DNA from: CAYVXT01 sp964455485
GTDB lineage: Bacteria; Patescibacteriota; Minisyncoccia; Phycocordibacterales; WO2-35-19
Length of the DNA stretch: 22,226 nucleotides
Direction: 5' to 3'
Assembly (NCBI GenBank): GCA_964455485.1
Contig: CAYVXT010000062.1
Span: 1-22,226 of the forward strand
The position numbers and the translations under genes were made by a program. The notes under the pieces are model-generated. The model made no database searches and was not told where the DNA came from. It worked only from the letters and a program-made list of their open reading frames with translations. Positions within the stretch are counted from its first letter, which is position 1, and each line of letters starts with the position of its first letter. Below are positions 1 through 8,281 of the stretch, piece by piece.

Positions 1-36
1 CACAGCTAATCCTCCCAAAGCATGATATCCATTCAT
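1..36 (-). CDS. 5' end of an unidentified minus-strand gene (partial)
   Basis: Read on the minus strand, an ATG at 36 opens a frame running off the window edge, giving MNGYHALGGLAV. A good Shine-Dalgarno sequence (AAAGGAGAT) lies about 6 nt upstream, which makes a real start likely. An in-frame ATG at 54 would add six residues but would put the SD inside the gene. Twelve residues are too few to name a product. The gene diverges from pnp. A clear SD is unusual here, because most core genes in the window lack one. Confidence 0.5.
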   Translation of the reverse strand, partial: MNGYHALGGLAV

Positions 37-108
37 AATGATCTCCTTTCTCATATTATTACATAATAAATGCTCATGAGTCAAGGCTAAAACCAGGATG
101 AGGTTTTA

Positions 109-117
109 TGATATAGT
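109..117 (+). promoter_or_regulatory. Extended -10 promoter for pnp
   Basis: TGaTATAGT fits an extended -10 element. Transcription would start near 124, giving pnp a leader of roughly 85 nt, much longer than for most genes in this window. No convincing -35 was seen. Confidence 0.4.
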
Positions 118-149
118 AGGTGCATTAAAATAACTGCGGGCAACAATTT

Positions 150-185
150 TTGAATTTGAGGGTTTAAGGAAGTCTTTAAATTCAA
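150..185 (+). promoter_or_regulatory. Leader hairpin before pnp
   Basis: TTGAATTT (150-157) and AAATTCAA (178-185) are perfect 8-nt complements. A shorter competing pair, TTTAA/TTAAA, lies inside. The stem ends 23 nt before the pnp start. In E. coli PNPase represses its own mRNA through a leader stem-loop; a similar role here is only an inference from position. Confidence 0.4.
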
Positions 186-208
186 GAATTGGCTCCGCAA
201 AGAATAAA

Positions 209-2305
209 ATGAAAAGTAAAAAGTTTGAGATTGAGTTGAACGGCTCCAAGTTGGAAGCTGAGTTTAATGATTTGGCTGAAAACGCTCACGGCTCAGTTAT
301 GCTCCGAATGGGCGATACTGTGGTTTTTGCCACTGCTGTAATGTCAAAAGGTGAGAAAGATTTGGAATATTTTCCACTTTCCGTAGAGTATGAAGAAAGA
401 TTTTATGCATCAGGGCAAATTTTAGGCTCACGATTTGTAAGGAGGGAAGGCAGACCGTCTGATGAAGCAGTGCTCTCAGGCCGCATTACAGACAGAACAA
501 TCCGACCACTTTTTGATCACGATTTAAGAAATGAGGTGCAGGTGATAGTAACAATACTCTCGCTAGATAAGCATGATCCTGATATTTTAGGTGTAATTGC
601 ATCTTCTCTTGCCCTTGCCACATCGCACATACCATGGAATGGCCCAGTAAGTGCTGTACGTATTGGAAAAATGAAAGGAAGCGATGAATTTATCATCAAT
701 CCTTCATACGAAGATAGAGATAATGAAAATTATGAGCTAGACCTTATCGCTTGTGGTAAAGACGGCACAATAAACATGATCGAAGTTGGTGCAAACGAAG
801 CAGGAGAGGAGGTTTTGATGAAAGCTCTAGAGAAAGCAGTTGAAGTTTTGAATTCATTACAAAGGTTCCAAGAAAATATTGTAAATGAAATTGGAAAGCA
901 GAAGCTTGAAATCAAAAAAACTGAAGCCACAGAAGATTTGATAAAAGTTTTTGAGGAAAAAGTCGTTTCAAAACTTGAAAGCACAATGGGGGAACCGGGC
1001 AAACATAAAATATACGAACTTGAGGAAGAATGGTTTAAATTTTTAAACGAATCGATGCCTGAAGCTGACCAAAGAATGGCAAAAAAGTTATTCCACGAAG
1101 CAATAAATGATTTCATTCACAAAAAAGCAATTAAAGGTGGTGTCCGTTTTGACGGCAGAGGATTTGATGATTTGCGCCCACTCTACGCCAAAGCTGGTGG
1201 CATTTCGAGCATGTTGCACGGCTCGGGAATCTTTTACAGAGGTGGCACACACATCTTCTCAGCACTTACCCTTGGAGCACCTGGAGATTCTCAAGTGATA
1301 GACGGTATGGAAACACAAACAAACAAGAGATTTATGCATCATTATAATTTTCCTCCATTTTCAAGCGGGGAAGTAGGGAGAGTGGGAGTTGCAAACAGAA
1401 GAATGATCGGTCATGGAGCCCTTGCGGAAAAAGCTATCGTTCCAGTTTTGCCTAACAAAGATACTTTCCCTTACACTATTCGCATAGTTTCTGAGGCACT
1501 TGCTTCAAATGGTTCAACTTCTATGGGTTCTGTGTGTGGTTCAACTTTAGCCCTTATGGATGCCGGAGTACCTATTTCAAAGCCAGTAGGAGGCATCGCT
1601 TCAGGTTTAATGATACTTGGCGATCAGCACAAAGTACTCACTGATATCCAAGGGCCAGAAGACGAACACGGCGACATGGACTTTAAAGTTGCAGGTACTA
1701 GAGATGGAGTAACAGCTGTACAAATGGATGTGAAAGTTGATGGTATACCACTACCTATACTCAAAGAGGCATTTGAAAAGGCAAAAATTGCTCGTCTTAA
1801 AATCATTGATGTTATAGAGGCAGAAATAAAAGAACCAAGAAAAGAGCTTTCTCCAAAAGCTCCTCGGATACTTTGTGTCAAAATAAAACCAGAACAGATT
1901 GGTATGGTGATTGGAACTGGTGGTAAGGTTATCAATGAAATCAAAGACCTAACTGGTGCAGAAATTGATATTGAAGAAGACGGATCAGTATACATTACAG
2001 GCGAAGCAGAGTGTGCAGAAAAGGCAAAATCGATGGTTGAAGACATTGTTCGTGAATACAAGCCAGGTGATAAATTTGTTGGTGAAGTAATAAGAGTCGC
2101 TGACTTTGGTGTAATAGTAAAACTCGGAAGGAATGGAGAGGGCATGGTACACGTTTCAGAAATCGCAAACTTTAGGATAGATAAAACTGAAAACTTTTTG
2201 AAACTTGGAATGAAGGTGCCAGTAGTAATAAAAGGTGTTGATGATAAAGGAAGACTAAAGCTCTCAATCAAAGATGCTGACCCCAACTTTATTCAGAAGA
2301 AATAG
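209..2305 (+). CDS. pnp: Polyribonucleotide nucleotidyltransferase (PNPase)
   Basis: PNPase is a phosphate-dependent 3'-to-5' exoribonuclease that degrades mRNA and can add 3' tails in reverse. The 698 residues match the usual length. Order: first RNase PH domain (about 10-145), helical linker (about 235-320), second RNase PH domain (about 325-545), KH domain with the GxxG loop GMVIGTGG at 565-572, and S1 domain from about Y617 to the end. The catalytic signature GDMDFKVAGTRDG begins at G488; D485, D489 and D491 correspond to the acidic metal/phosphate site of bacterial PNPases. The ATG at 209 has at most a weak AAAGA as ribosome site. The usual neighbour rpsO is absent. A hairpin in the leader could serve autoregulation. 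Identification is very secure. Confidence 0.98.
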   Translation: MKSKKFEIELNGSKLEAEFNDLAENAHGSVMLRMGDTVVFATAVMSKGEKDLEYFPLSVEYEERFYASGQILGSRFVRREGRPSDEAVLSGRITDRTIRPLFDHDLRNEVQVIVTILSLDKHDPDILGVIASSLALATSHIPWNGPVSAVRIGKMKGSDEFIINPSYEDRDNENYELDLIACGKDGTINMIEVGANEAGEEVLMKALEKAVEVLNSLQRFQENIVNEIGKQKLEIKKTEATEDLIKVFEEKVVSKLESTMGEPGKHKIYELEEEWFKFLNESMPEADQRMAKKLFHEAINDFIHKKAIKGGVRFDGRGFDDLRPLYAKAGGISSMLHGSGIFYRGGTHIFSALTLGAPGDSQVIDGMETQTNKRFMHHYNFPPFSSGEVGRVGVANRRMIGHGALAEKAIVPVLPNKDTFPYTIRIVSEALASNGSTSMGSVCGSTLALMDAGVPISKPVGGIASGLMILGDQHKVLTDIQGPEDEHGDMDFKVAGTRDGVTAVQMDVKVDGIPLPILKEAFEKAKIARLKIIDVIEAEIKEPRKELSPKAPRILCVKIKPEQIGMVIGTGGKVINEIKDLTGAEIDIEEDGSVYITGEAECAEKAKSMVEDIVREYKPGDKFVGEVIRVADFGVIVKLGRNGEGMVHVSEIANFRIDKTENFLKLGMKVPVVIKGVDDKGRLKLSIKDADPNFIQKK

Positions 2306-2324
2306 ATTTTTTCGGTCTAAAGTT

Positions 2325-2333
2325 TGGTAAAAT
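2325..2333 (+). promoter_or_regulatory. Extended -10 placing the mRNA start at the ATG of the 2340 gene
   Basis: TGgTAAAAT ends exactly 6 nt before the ATG at 2340, so the expected first transcribed base is the A of the start codon. No SD is present. This predicts a leaderless mRNA. Confidence 0.5.
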
Positions 2334-2339
2334 ATAAAA

Positions 2340-3302
2340 ATGGATCCTGAAAACCAATCAAATGAAGTAAAGCTAGAGGGCGAAGAGGCAGAAAAAGACT
2401 TTGAAAACAAAAAGGTTGAAGGGAAAGAATTTTTATCGCAAGAACTTCACAATAAAGCCAAGTTATCTTCTCTTCGAAGCTATCAGAGCGATATGGCTGA
2501 ATTCATTAAAGAAAAAAATGAATCGGTACTTTCAATTGCAGCAAAAGAAAAAAAACGTAAGGATGAGCAGAAGAACGAGGAGGAAAAATTGATAGTAAAA
2601 GAGAAAAAGCCAAAACCAAAGTCTGAAAGTTTCCAAGTAAATTTCACAGTTTTGCTATCAAGCATATTGCTCCTTGTTGGGGGTGCATACATAGGTTTTT
2701 ATATATATGAACGGTTAAGCCTGCCTCCTACTCCAAAAATATCTTATGAGAATAAACTGCTTCCATTCATACACCAAACTACTCTTGCAAACGCAAGCAA
2801 GGAAACAATTGAGTCAGAACTCAAAAAAATACCAGTTGAAAGCGGTTTGACTGAAATAATCATTTCTGATGTTAACGGTAAAAGACTCGACCGATCAGGA
2901 GAATTCGTCTCATTAGTTGGTGCGACTCCACCATCATCACTACTACGTACACTGCGCGACGATTATGCTGTAGGCATAATTTCAAAAGATGATAAACAAA
3001 ATTTATTTGTCATACTCACTTCCGATGATTTTGGTCTCACATTTTCATCCATGCTGGAGTGGGAAAAGACTTTGGCAAGAGACTTTTCATTTATGGCAAA
3101 CAAATTTGATAATCAAAATGCTTTAGTAAATTGGAAGGATGTAATTGTAAAAAATAAGGACGCCAGGGTATTTTCAGACGCCCAAAATAATATTTGGTTA
3201 GCATATGCTTTTTTAGATAAAAACACGGTATTGATAACCGACTCAGCAAACATAATAGGCGACATTGCATCCCTATATGCAAATCGATCTTTTACTAGAT
3301 AG
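2340..3302 (+). CDS. Single-pass membrane protein of unknown function
   Basis: A 320-residue protein in three parts. Residues 1-100 are highly charged, rich in Lys and Glu and probably cytoplasmic and helical; they include a segment SLRSYQSDMAEFIKEKNESV that resembles one I associate with Parcubacteria hypothetical membrane proteins. A single membrane segment spans about 102-123. The remaining 195 residues are probably extracytoplasmic, of mixed alpha/beta character and without cysteines. No catalytic motif was recognised. The ATG at 2340 is supported by a promoter placed for leaderless transcription. The gene follows pnp by 34 nt with no terminator between, and the dksA-like gene starts 22 nt downstream from its own -10 element. 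The function is unknown; it could be an envelope-anchored scaffold or sensor. Confidence 0.8.
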   Translation: MDPENQSNEVKLEGEEAEKDFENKKVEGKEFLSQELHNKAKLSSLRSYQSDMAEFIKEKNESVLSIAAKEKKRKDEQKNEEEKLIVKEKKPKPKSESFQVNFTVLLSSILLLVGGAYIGFYIYERLSLPPTPKISYENKLLPFIHQTTLANASKETIESELKKIPVESGLTEIIISDVNGKRLDRSGEFVSLVGATPPSSLLRTLRDDYAVGIISKDDKQNLFVILTSDDFGLTFSSMLEWEKTLARDFSFMANKFDNQNALVNWKDVIVKNKDARVFSDAQNNIWLAYAFLDKNTVLITDSANIIGDIASLYANRSFTR

Positions 3303-3309
3303 GCCTTTA

Positions 3310-3318
3310 TGGTACAAT
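3310..3318 (+). promoter_or_regulatory. Extended -10 for a leaderless dksA-like mRNA
   Basis: TGgTACAAT ends exactly 6 nt before the ATG at 3325. There is no SD. It would also drive comM, whose start lies immediately after this gene. Confidence 0.5.
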
Positions 3319-3324
3319 AAGTGA

Positions 3325-3690
3325 ATGAGAAACGACATAGATATAAATTATTTCAAGAGTAAATTAGAAGAAGAGCTTAAACTTGTAGATAGCGAATTAA
3401 GAGGTATAGGTCAAAAAAACCCTGAAAATACAGCTGATTGGGAAGCGAAGCCAGCAGATTTTGATATAAACACCGCTGATGATAGCGAGGCAGCAGACAA
3501 AATAGAAGAATTTGAAGAAAACACGGCGATTTTAAAGGAGCTCGAAATACGATACAACGACATAAAAGATGCACTCAAAAAAATAGAGAGCGGAAATTAT
3601 GGTTTTTGCGAAGTATGTAAAAAACCTATAGAAGAAGATAGACTTAAGGCAAACCAGTCTGCAAGAACATGTATTGAGCACATGGAATAA
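3325..3690 (+). CDS. DksA/TraR-family zinc-finger protein
   Basis: The 121 residues show the DksA/TraR layout: a long N-terminal helical region (about 5-90, acidic) that should form a coiled coil, then a single zinc finger. Visible ligands are C95, C98, C116 and H119, so the fourth ligand is His instead of the usual Cys. DksA proteins insert their coiled coil into the secondary channel of RNA polymerase and change initiation; short DksA/TraR relatives of this type are often uncharacterised. The stop codon is separated from the comM start by one base, so the two genes are probably co-transcribed and translationally coupled. The family is clear. Whether it acts with ppGpp, as E. coli DksA does, cannot be told from sequence. 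Confidence 0.85.
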   Translation: MRNDIDINYFKSKLEEELKLVDSELRGIGQKNPENTADWEAKPADFDINTADDSEAADKIEEFEENTAILKELEIRYNDIKDALKKIESGNYGFCEVCKKPIEEDRLKANQSARTCIEHME

Positions 3691-3691
3691 A

Positions 3692-5227
3692 ATGTCATAT
3701 GCAAAAGTTCACAGTGCGCAAACAAATCTATTAAAACCCTATATTGTTGACGTTGAAGCAGACCTCTCTCGTGGTCTGCATTCATTTTCAATAGTAGGAC
3801 TTGGCGACAAAGCAGTAGAAGAAGCAAAAGATAGGATAAGTGCTGCAGTGAAAAATTCTGGCTACGAATCTCCAAAATCAAAAAATCATAAAATAGTGAT
3901 TTCTTTAGCTCCCGCTGAGGTTAAAAAAGAGGGGAGCGGGCTTGATGTAGCGATTGCGTTGTCATATCTACTTGCAAATGGAGATATAATATTTGACCCA
4001 AAAGGAAAGATATTTTTAGGAGAATTATCACTTGATGGCTCATTGAGAAATGTGAGAGGGGCACTAGCTTATGCCAGAAAGGCAGAAGAAATGGGTTTCA
4101 AAGAAATATTTCTTCCCACCCAAAATGCTAACGAAGCAGCCCTAGTTGAAAATATAAAAGTATATGGAGCAGAAACACTAAATGAAATAATCAATCATTT
4201 AGCCCAAGACACAGAAACAAAGCAAAAATTAAAACCTGAGAGTAAGCGCGAACTTAAACAAAAGCCACTAGTTACTCACGACCTGGGTGATATCAAAGGT
4301 CAAGAAGCTGCAAAACGCGCTTTACTTATTGCAGCTGCTGGTGGACACAATATTGCCCTATACGGGCCACCTGGCACAGGTAAGACCATGCTCGCCAGAG
4401 CACTCTCTGGCATATTACCCCCACTTTCCTTTGACGAAATGCTTGAGGTTACTGAAATACATTCAATAGTTGGAGTCCTAAACGACTCCATTATCACCGA
4501 AAGACCTTTCAGGTCGCCTCACCACACATCTTCTTATGTTTCCCTTATAGGAGGCGGCACCAACCCAAAACCAGGAGAGATTACTTTAGCCCATAAAGGT
4601 GTTTTGTTTTTAGACGAATTTCCAGAATTTGAAACAAAAACAATAGAAACTTTGCGAGAACCTCTTGAAGAAAGGGTTGTATCAGTTTCTCGTGCTAAGG
4701 GCACAGTTAAATTTCCGGCCCACTTTTTACTTGTAGCCGCCATGAACCCATGCCCTTGCGGCAACTATGGAATAAAAGGCAAACCTTGTACCTGCTCACC
4801 ACTTCAAATAGAGAGGTATAAAAGAAAAATTTCAGGCCCAATAATAGATAGGATTGATATTTGGACTGAAGTATCAAAAGTAGACCACGAACGCCTCACA
4901 GAAGCACCAGGGGAAAGTGAGAGTACTCCAGCAAGAGATGCGGTTATACAAGCTCGAGGAATACAAGGTAAGAGGTTCCGTGATGCGGGGAGAAAAATTG
5001 CAACTAATGCAGAAATGAGTGCTAGAGACATTGCAACTCTTATAAAACTTTCTGATCCAGTAAAAGAGATTTTAAACAAATCTGCAAAGACTTTAGACTT
5101 GTCGGCTCGTTCGTATCACAAACTAGTCAAACTAGCACGCACCATCGCCGACCTAGAAGAATCTTACGAAATAAAGCCAAATCACATCCTAGAAGCCATT
5201 TCCTACCGCCCAAAACAACAATATTGA
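3692..5227 (+). CDS. comM: ComM/YifB-family Mg-chelatase-like AAA+ ATPase
   Basis: ComM is a hexameric AAA+ motor that promotes branch migration of incoming DNA during natural transformation. Domains: N-terminal ChlI-like domain with a Lon-protease fold (about 1-165, containing SRGLHSFSIVGLGDKAVEEA), Mg-chelatase AAA+ domain with Walker A GPPGTGKT at 225-232 and Walker B-type FLDEFPEF, the family hallmark NPCPCGNYG with a cysteine cluster, and a C-terminal helical domain ending ILEAISYRP. An in-frame TTG at 3674 lies inside the upstream gene. I chose the ATG at 3692 because the family starts close to this motif (MSYAKVHSA) and because it directly follows the upstream stop. The resulting 511 residues match the family. 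No SD is present; coupling with the preceding gene is likely. Confidence 0.93.
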   Translation: MSYAKVHSAQTNLLKPYIVDVEADLSRGLHSFSIVGLGDKAVEEAKDRISAAVKNSGYESPKSKNHKIVISLAPAEVKKEGSGLDVAIALSYLLANGDIIFDPKGKIFLGELSLDGSLRNVRGALAYARKAEEMGFKEIFLPTQNANEAALVENIKVYGAETLNEIINHLAQDTETKQKLKPESKRELKQKPLVTHDLGDIKGQEAAKRALLIAAAGGHNIALYGPPGTGKTMLARALSGILPPLSFDEMLEVTEIHSIVGVLNDSIITERPFRSPHHTSSYVSLIGGGTNPKPGEITLAHKGVLFLDEFPEFETKTIETLREPLEERVVSVSRAKGTVKFPAHFLLVAAMNPCPCGNYGIKGKPCTCSPLQIERYKRKISGPIIDRIDIWTEVSKVDHERLTEAPGESESTPARDAVIQARGIQGKRFRDAGRKIATNAEMSARDIATLIKLSDPVKEILNKSAKTLDLSARSYHKLVKLARTIADLEESYEIKPNHILEAISYRPKQQY

Positions 5228-5251
5228 TATTTATGTTTTTGAGTGTATATT
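5224..5251 (+). promoter_or_regulatory. Promoter for the 5307 gene
   Basis: TTGATA (5224-5229) and TATATT (5246-5251) are separated by 16 nt. The -35 overlaps the comM stop codon. Transcription would begin near 5258, immediately before a hairpin. Confidence 0.45.
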
Positions 5252-5260
5252 ACAGTCAGA

Positions 5261-5282
5261 CTGCAAGGTTTCGATCTTGCAG
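5261..5282 (+). promoter_or_regulatory. 5'-end hairpin or operator before the 5307 gene
   Basis: CTGCAAG (5261-5267) and CTTGCAG (5276-5282) form a perfect 7-bp inverted repeat around an 8-nt loop. It lies between the predicted transcription start and the ribosome-binding site AAGGAG (5293-5298, 8 nt from the ATG). It may be a stabilising 5' stem-loop or a protein-binding operator. Confidence 0.4.
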
Positions 5283-5306
5283 CGTTCTATATAAGGAGAA
5301 CACGCT

Positions 5307-6032
5307 ATGGCTTCGGTCACAGCCGACAAAGATATTTTGGAGCCTTCCAATGCTCAAGCGGTTCTGGACATTGTCCTTGGAACCAAAAGAGTAATCTTAG
5401 GAGATCTAACAAAAAAAGAGCTCCAAGATTTGCTCAGTTCGCAATTGGACAAAAAAGGTACAAGAGAGCTCAATGGGTTCGTAGAACTTAGACAGGCTTT
5501 ACGGCGAAGTGGGGATGAGCCTCTCGAGGTTATGGTAAGCCCTACTTTTGAGTCAAAGTTTCCCAAAGAGTACCCTTTTGACATGAAGTCACATGTTTTT
5601 AATATTTGCAGAGGACTGCTCTATCAAAAGCAAGTGTGGCGCCGCCTCGAGAGCGGAGAAACTACGGCTGACAGAGATGTAGCCCATAGATGGGGTAGGG
5701 ACAAGTACCTACTGAAGGGCGAGGAGAGTGCCCTTTTCATGAGACGCCTCCACGAACCATGTTGGGATGCGGACATCTTAGCAAAGGTCACCTACAAGTA
5801 CACAAAGATTCGGAACGAAAAAAAGTGGTTGATCAATGCTGTTTACGTTAGGCCAATTCCAATCACCGAGTTTTGCAAGCACTTTGGTAAAGAAGCCCCT
5901 GAAATGGCTGTTTCCATAATTTGGCAACTCTCGAGAATGTACAGCCAAACTGCCGAGGCGCTTGCACATCGAGCGCGCCTAATGCAAATTGAGGCTGACA
6001 GGCGAGAGATGTTGGCCGAAAGAGTTGGATAA
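5307..6032 (+). CDS. Hypothetical protein, atypical composition
   Basis: A 241-residue protein I do not recognise. It has no membrane segment or signal peptide and is probably soluble and cytoplasmic. Tryptophan, arginine and charged residues are frequent; the middle (about 90-150) is rich in aromatic and basic residues, and the C-terminal part from about 190 reads as a long helix rich in Arg, Glu and Met. No catalytic motif was found. The start is supported by a strong AAGGAG at 8-nt spacing, a promoter and a 5' hairpin. A strong terminator follows, so it is a self-contained monocistronic unit. GC is visibly higher than in pnp or comM (one 60-nt stretch near 5650 is 60% GC), suggesting transfer or a different expression class. 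Confidence 0.75.
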   Translation: MASVTADKDILEPSNAQAVLDIVLGTKRVILGDLTKKELQDLLSSQLDKKGTRELNGFVELRQALRRSGDEPLEVMVSPTFESKFPKEYPFDMKSHVFNICRGLLYQKQVWRRLESGETTADRDVAHRWGRDKYLLKGEESALFMRRLHEPCWDADILAKVTYKYTKIRNEKKWLINAVYVRPIPITEFCKHFGKEAPEMAVSIIWQLSRMYSQTAEALAHRARLMQIEADRREMLAERVG

Positions 6033-6039
6033 TCTCAAT

Positions 6040-6071
6040 GGCCCGCGTTTATGGACGCGGGCCATTCTTTT
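6040..6071 (+). terminator. Rho-independent terminator of the 5307 gene
   Basis: GGCCCGCGT (6040-6048) and ACGCGGGCC (6055-6063) form a perfect 9-bp stem with a 6-nt loop, followed by ATTCTTTTT. It begins 7 nt after the stop codon. Confidence 0.9.
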
Positions 6072-6096
6072 TACTCTCAATTTTATAAAGAAAGGT

Positions 6097-6102
6097 TATA
6101 AT
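6097..6102 (+). promoter_or_regulatory. Consensus -10 for a leaderless capA-like mRNA
   Basis: TATAAT ends exactly 6 nt before the ATG at 6109, with no SD between. It should give a leaderless transcript. Confidence 0.55.
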
Positions 6103-6108
6103 TAAACC

Positions 6109-7005
6109 ATGAAAAAATTTGGGTTATTTATTTTAATAATTTTAGGTCTAGTAATGGGCTTTTTTTGGTATGGAAAAAACAAAGAGGCTAAGGTTTTGTT
6201 TGTGGGGGATATGTTTTTTGATAGGCAAATACGCAAAACAATTTACAGCAAAGGCGAAGACCACTTATTTTCCTGCATTTCAGATTTTCTGAAGAGTGCA
6301 GATATGGTGGTGGGCAATTTGGAAGGACCCATCACTGAAAACGCTTCAAAAAGCATGCTCACTGAACCAGGGAGTCCTGACAACTTTATTTTTACTTTCC
6401 CCACAGTCTCAGCAAAGCTCTTAGCAAAAAATAATATAAAAATTGTAAACCTTGGCAACAACCACATAGGTAATTTTGGTAAGGAGGGGATAGAGTCAAC
6501 AAAAAAATTCCTGGATGAGGCAGGGGTGAAATATTTTGGTGGACTTACAGGCAATGAGCCAATTTATCGCACAGAAATCGCCGGCAAAAAAGTAAGCTTC
6601 GTTTCTTATAACGAATTTGGGGGTGATAGCTCTCAAAAAGTTTCAGAAAAAATAAAAAAAGAAGTTGAGGACGGTCAAACCGTGATTGTTTATACTCATT
6701 GGGGAGAAGAGTATATTGCACCTGCTACTAGAATAAAAAATGCTGCCAAACTTTTTGCCCAAAGCGGAGCCAAAGCGATAGTTGGCTCACACCCGCATGT
6801 TATTTTGGAAAAAGAAACGATTAAACTTCCTTCAGGACAAGAAACAGTAGTGTACTACTCACTTGGAAATTTTATATTTGACCAATACTGGAACAAAGAA
6901 GTAAGCACAGGATTAGTTTTGGAATTTAATTTTAAAGGAGATCAACTTTCAATCAGAGAACACAGAGTCTCAATAAACCGAGATGGTACCACTTGTCTTA
7001 ACTAA
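6109..7005 (+). CDS. CapA-family (PGA_cap) metallo-phosphoesterase-like protein, membrane-anchored
   Basis: The 298 residues begin with a short basic stretch and a membrane segment (about 4-21), so the enzyme domain should lie outside the cytoplasm. The CapA/PgsA calcineurin-like signatures appear in order: FVGDMFFDR (31-39), GNLEGP (69-74), LGNNHIGNFG (115-124), HWGEEY (197-202), GSHPHV (226-231) and YSLGNFIFDQ (250-259). These supply the Asp, Asn and His metal ligands of the fold. The founding members are needed for poly-gamma-glutamate capsule synthesis, but many homologues stand outside capsule operons. No capB or capC partner is present here, so the substrate is unknown. The gene starts from its own -10 and ends without a clear terminator before the DUF4214 gene. 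Confidence 0.88.
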   Translation: MKKFGLFILIILGLVMGFFWYGKNKEAKVLFVGDMFFDRQIRKTIYSKGEDHLFSCISDFLKSADMVVGNLEGPITENASKSMLTEPGSPDNFIFTFPTVSAKLLAKNNIKIVNLGNNHIGNFGKEGIESTKKFLDEAGVKYFGGLTGNEPIYRTEIAGKKVSFVSYNEFGGDSSQKVSEKIKKEVEDGQTVIVYTHWGEEYIAPATRIKNAAKLFAQSGAKAIVGSHPHVILEKETIKLPSGQETVVYYSLGNFIFDQYWNKEVSTGLVLEFNFKGDQLSIREHRVSINRDGTTCLN

Positions 7006-7036
7006 CCATTACACAATACACCTGAGAGTGTTAAAA

Positions 7037-7042
7037 TATAAT
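7037..7042 (+). promoter_or_regulatory. -10 element before the DUF4214 gene
   Basis: TATAAT lies 19 nt before the ATG at 7062, giving a leader of about 13 nt with no SD. The -35 region is weak. Confidence 0.4.
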
Positions 7043-7061
7043 TTACTACTAAATTAAAAAC

Positions 7062-8279
7062 ATGGCATCAGCTTCTGCTCTACTACAAATAGCTTTAGCA
7101 CTCCTTCTTTCGGTCCAATCTAATCCAGCTATATCCGAAGATGTCCGTCGTCAAGCGGTAAGTATTGCAAGCGAATCAATAACTGTTGCCAATAAAGCCA
7201 TAGGTCAAGCAAGTAACACAGCTACCACTGATTCTGTATCAACAGCACCAAAAATTTCCACTATTCTTGTACCAGACAAACCTAGTGAAAAATTTGATAT
7301 GTTGACCTATATGTCAAAAAAATTAAAAACTTCGGGTGAAGTGACTGGCGGCCTTTCCACCCAAGATGGGAGTTTTTTCTGGCACCTTGTCGTATCAGGA
7401 AACAACATGTACCTCGAAAAATGGAATAATCCAGAACAAATAGTTCATTATCGATACGACAATGATTATATTTACCTTGTAACCGATAATACTGGAGCAT
7501 ATCCATACAAATTTAACCCTGGCATATGGCTAAAGAGATATATGAGTATTGGGGATACGATAGACATGCGTGGCAACACTATGCAAGAACTTACAAGTGA
7601 CTGCCGTATTAGTCAAAATAGTCGAAGCTGGCCTTACAAAACTAAACTTGTAGCCAGATACCCAAACCTGGACATGGGTGACAACATAGGCGTGCAAGAT
7701 GTGATTTTGGTTGAATATTATTGGGGACCAAATTTCAACAACACTGAGAGAGAATATTATGCTAAAGGTTACGGCATTGTAAAATGGGAACACCTAGAGA
7801 ATGGTGTACTGAGGCAGAGTGTATTAACAAACAAAACATTTAATTATTCGCAGATTCAACCCAAACCAAAATGCTACGACTTAGATGGGAACTTATTAAA
7901 ACAATCAAATGAACTCGAACCTTCCATACCGCAATCAACAGATAGTTTCGTAAGACATCTTTATTCTTGTGTTTTAAATAATCAAAACCCAGACCAGGCA
8001 GGAGTAAACTATTGGAAAAATAACTTGCAATCAAAGGCTTTAACCGTCTCCCAAACATACAAATACATGTATGGTTATCAAACTAATATTTCAAACGAAG
8101 ATTTTGTAAACTCTCTTTATAGCTGTATTGTATTCAGGCTGCCTGACAACGAAGGTTACAATTATTGGCTCAATATACTCAAAAACAATCAGGACACCAG
8201 GGAAAATCAGGTTCAATACATGCTGGATTCTGCCACATTTAAGGAAAATATTTTGCCTAACCTAGAAAGGTTGCAGTAG
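7062..8279 (+). CDS. Large protein with C-terminal DUF4214 repeats, probably exported
   Basis: The 405 residues begin with a hydrophobic segment (ALLQIALALLLSV) followed by an Ala/Ile-rich helix. The centre (about 75-275) has a beta-rich, aromatic and Asn/Tyr-rich look typical of exported proteins. The C-terminus (about 294-400) carries two tandem units of the DUF4214 type: FVRHLYSCVLNN..PD.AGVNYW and FVNSLYSCIVFRLPDNEGYNYW. DUF4214 occurs in surface and S-layer-like proteins and in some glycosyltransferases; its role is poorly defined. No signal peptidase site is obvious, so export is inferred. The start lacks an SD. A 22-bp perfect palindrome two bases after the stop closes the unit. The domain call is fairly secure; the function is unknown. 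Confidence 0.8.
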   Translation: MASASALLQIALALLLSVQSNPAISEDVRRQAVSIASESITVANKAIGQASNTATTDSVSTAPKISTILVPDKPSEKFDMLTYMSKKLKTSGEVTGGLSTQDGSFFWHLVVSGNNMYLEKWNNPEQIVHYRYDNDYIYLVTDNTGAYPYKFNPGIWLKRYMSIGDTIDMRGNTMQELTSDCRISQNSRSWPYKTKLVARYPNLDMGDNIGVQDVILVEYYWGPNFNNTEREYYAKGYGIVKWEHLENGVLRQSVLTNKTFNYSQIQPKPKCYDLDGNLLKQSNELEPSIPQSTDSFVRHLYSCVLNNQNPDQAGVNYWKNNLQSKALTVSQTYKYMYGYQTNISNEDFVNSLYSCIVFRLPDNEGYNYWLNILKNNQDTRENQVQYMLDSATFKENILPNLERLQ

Positions 8280-8281
8280 AA

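Noticed and set aside
1624..2286. 220-codon minus-strand frame within pnp
   Set aside because: Serine/threonine/isoleucine-rich antisense shadow of a secure PNPase gene.
3674..3691. TTG at 3674 as the comM start
   Set aside because: It lies inside the upstream zinc-finger gene and adds six residues not expected in the family; ATG 3692 matches the usual N-terminus.
5243..5491. Plus-strand frame overlapping the 5307 gene
   Set aside because: It starts before the ribosome-binding site, runs through the leader hairpin and is in another frame from the SD-supported gene.
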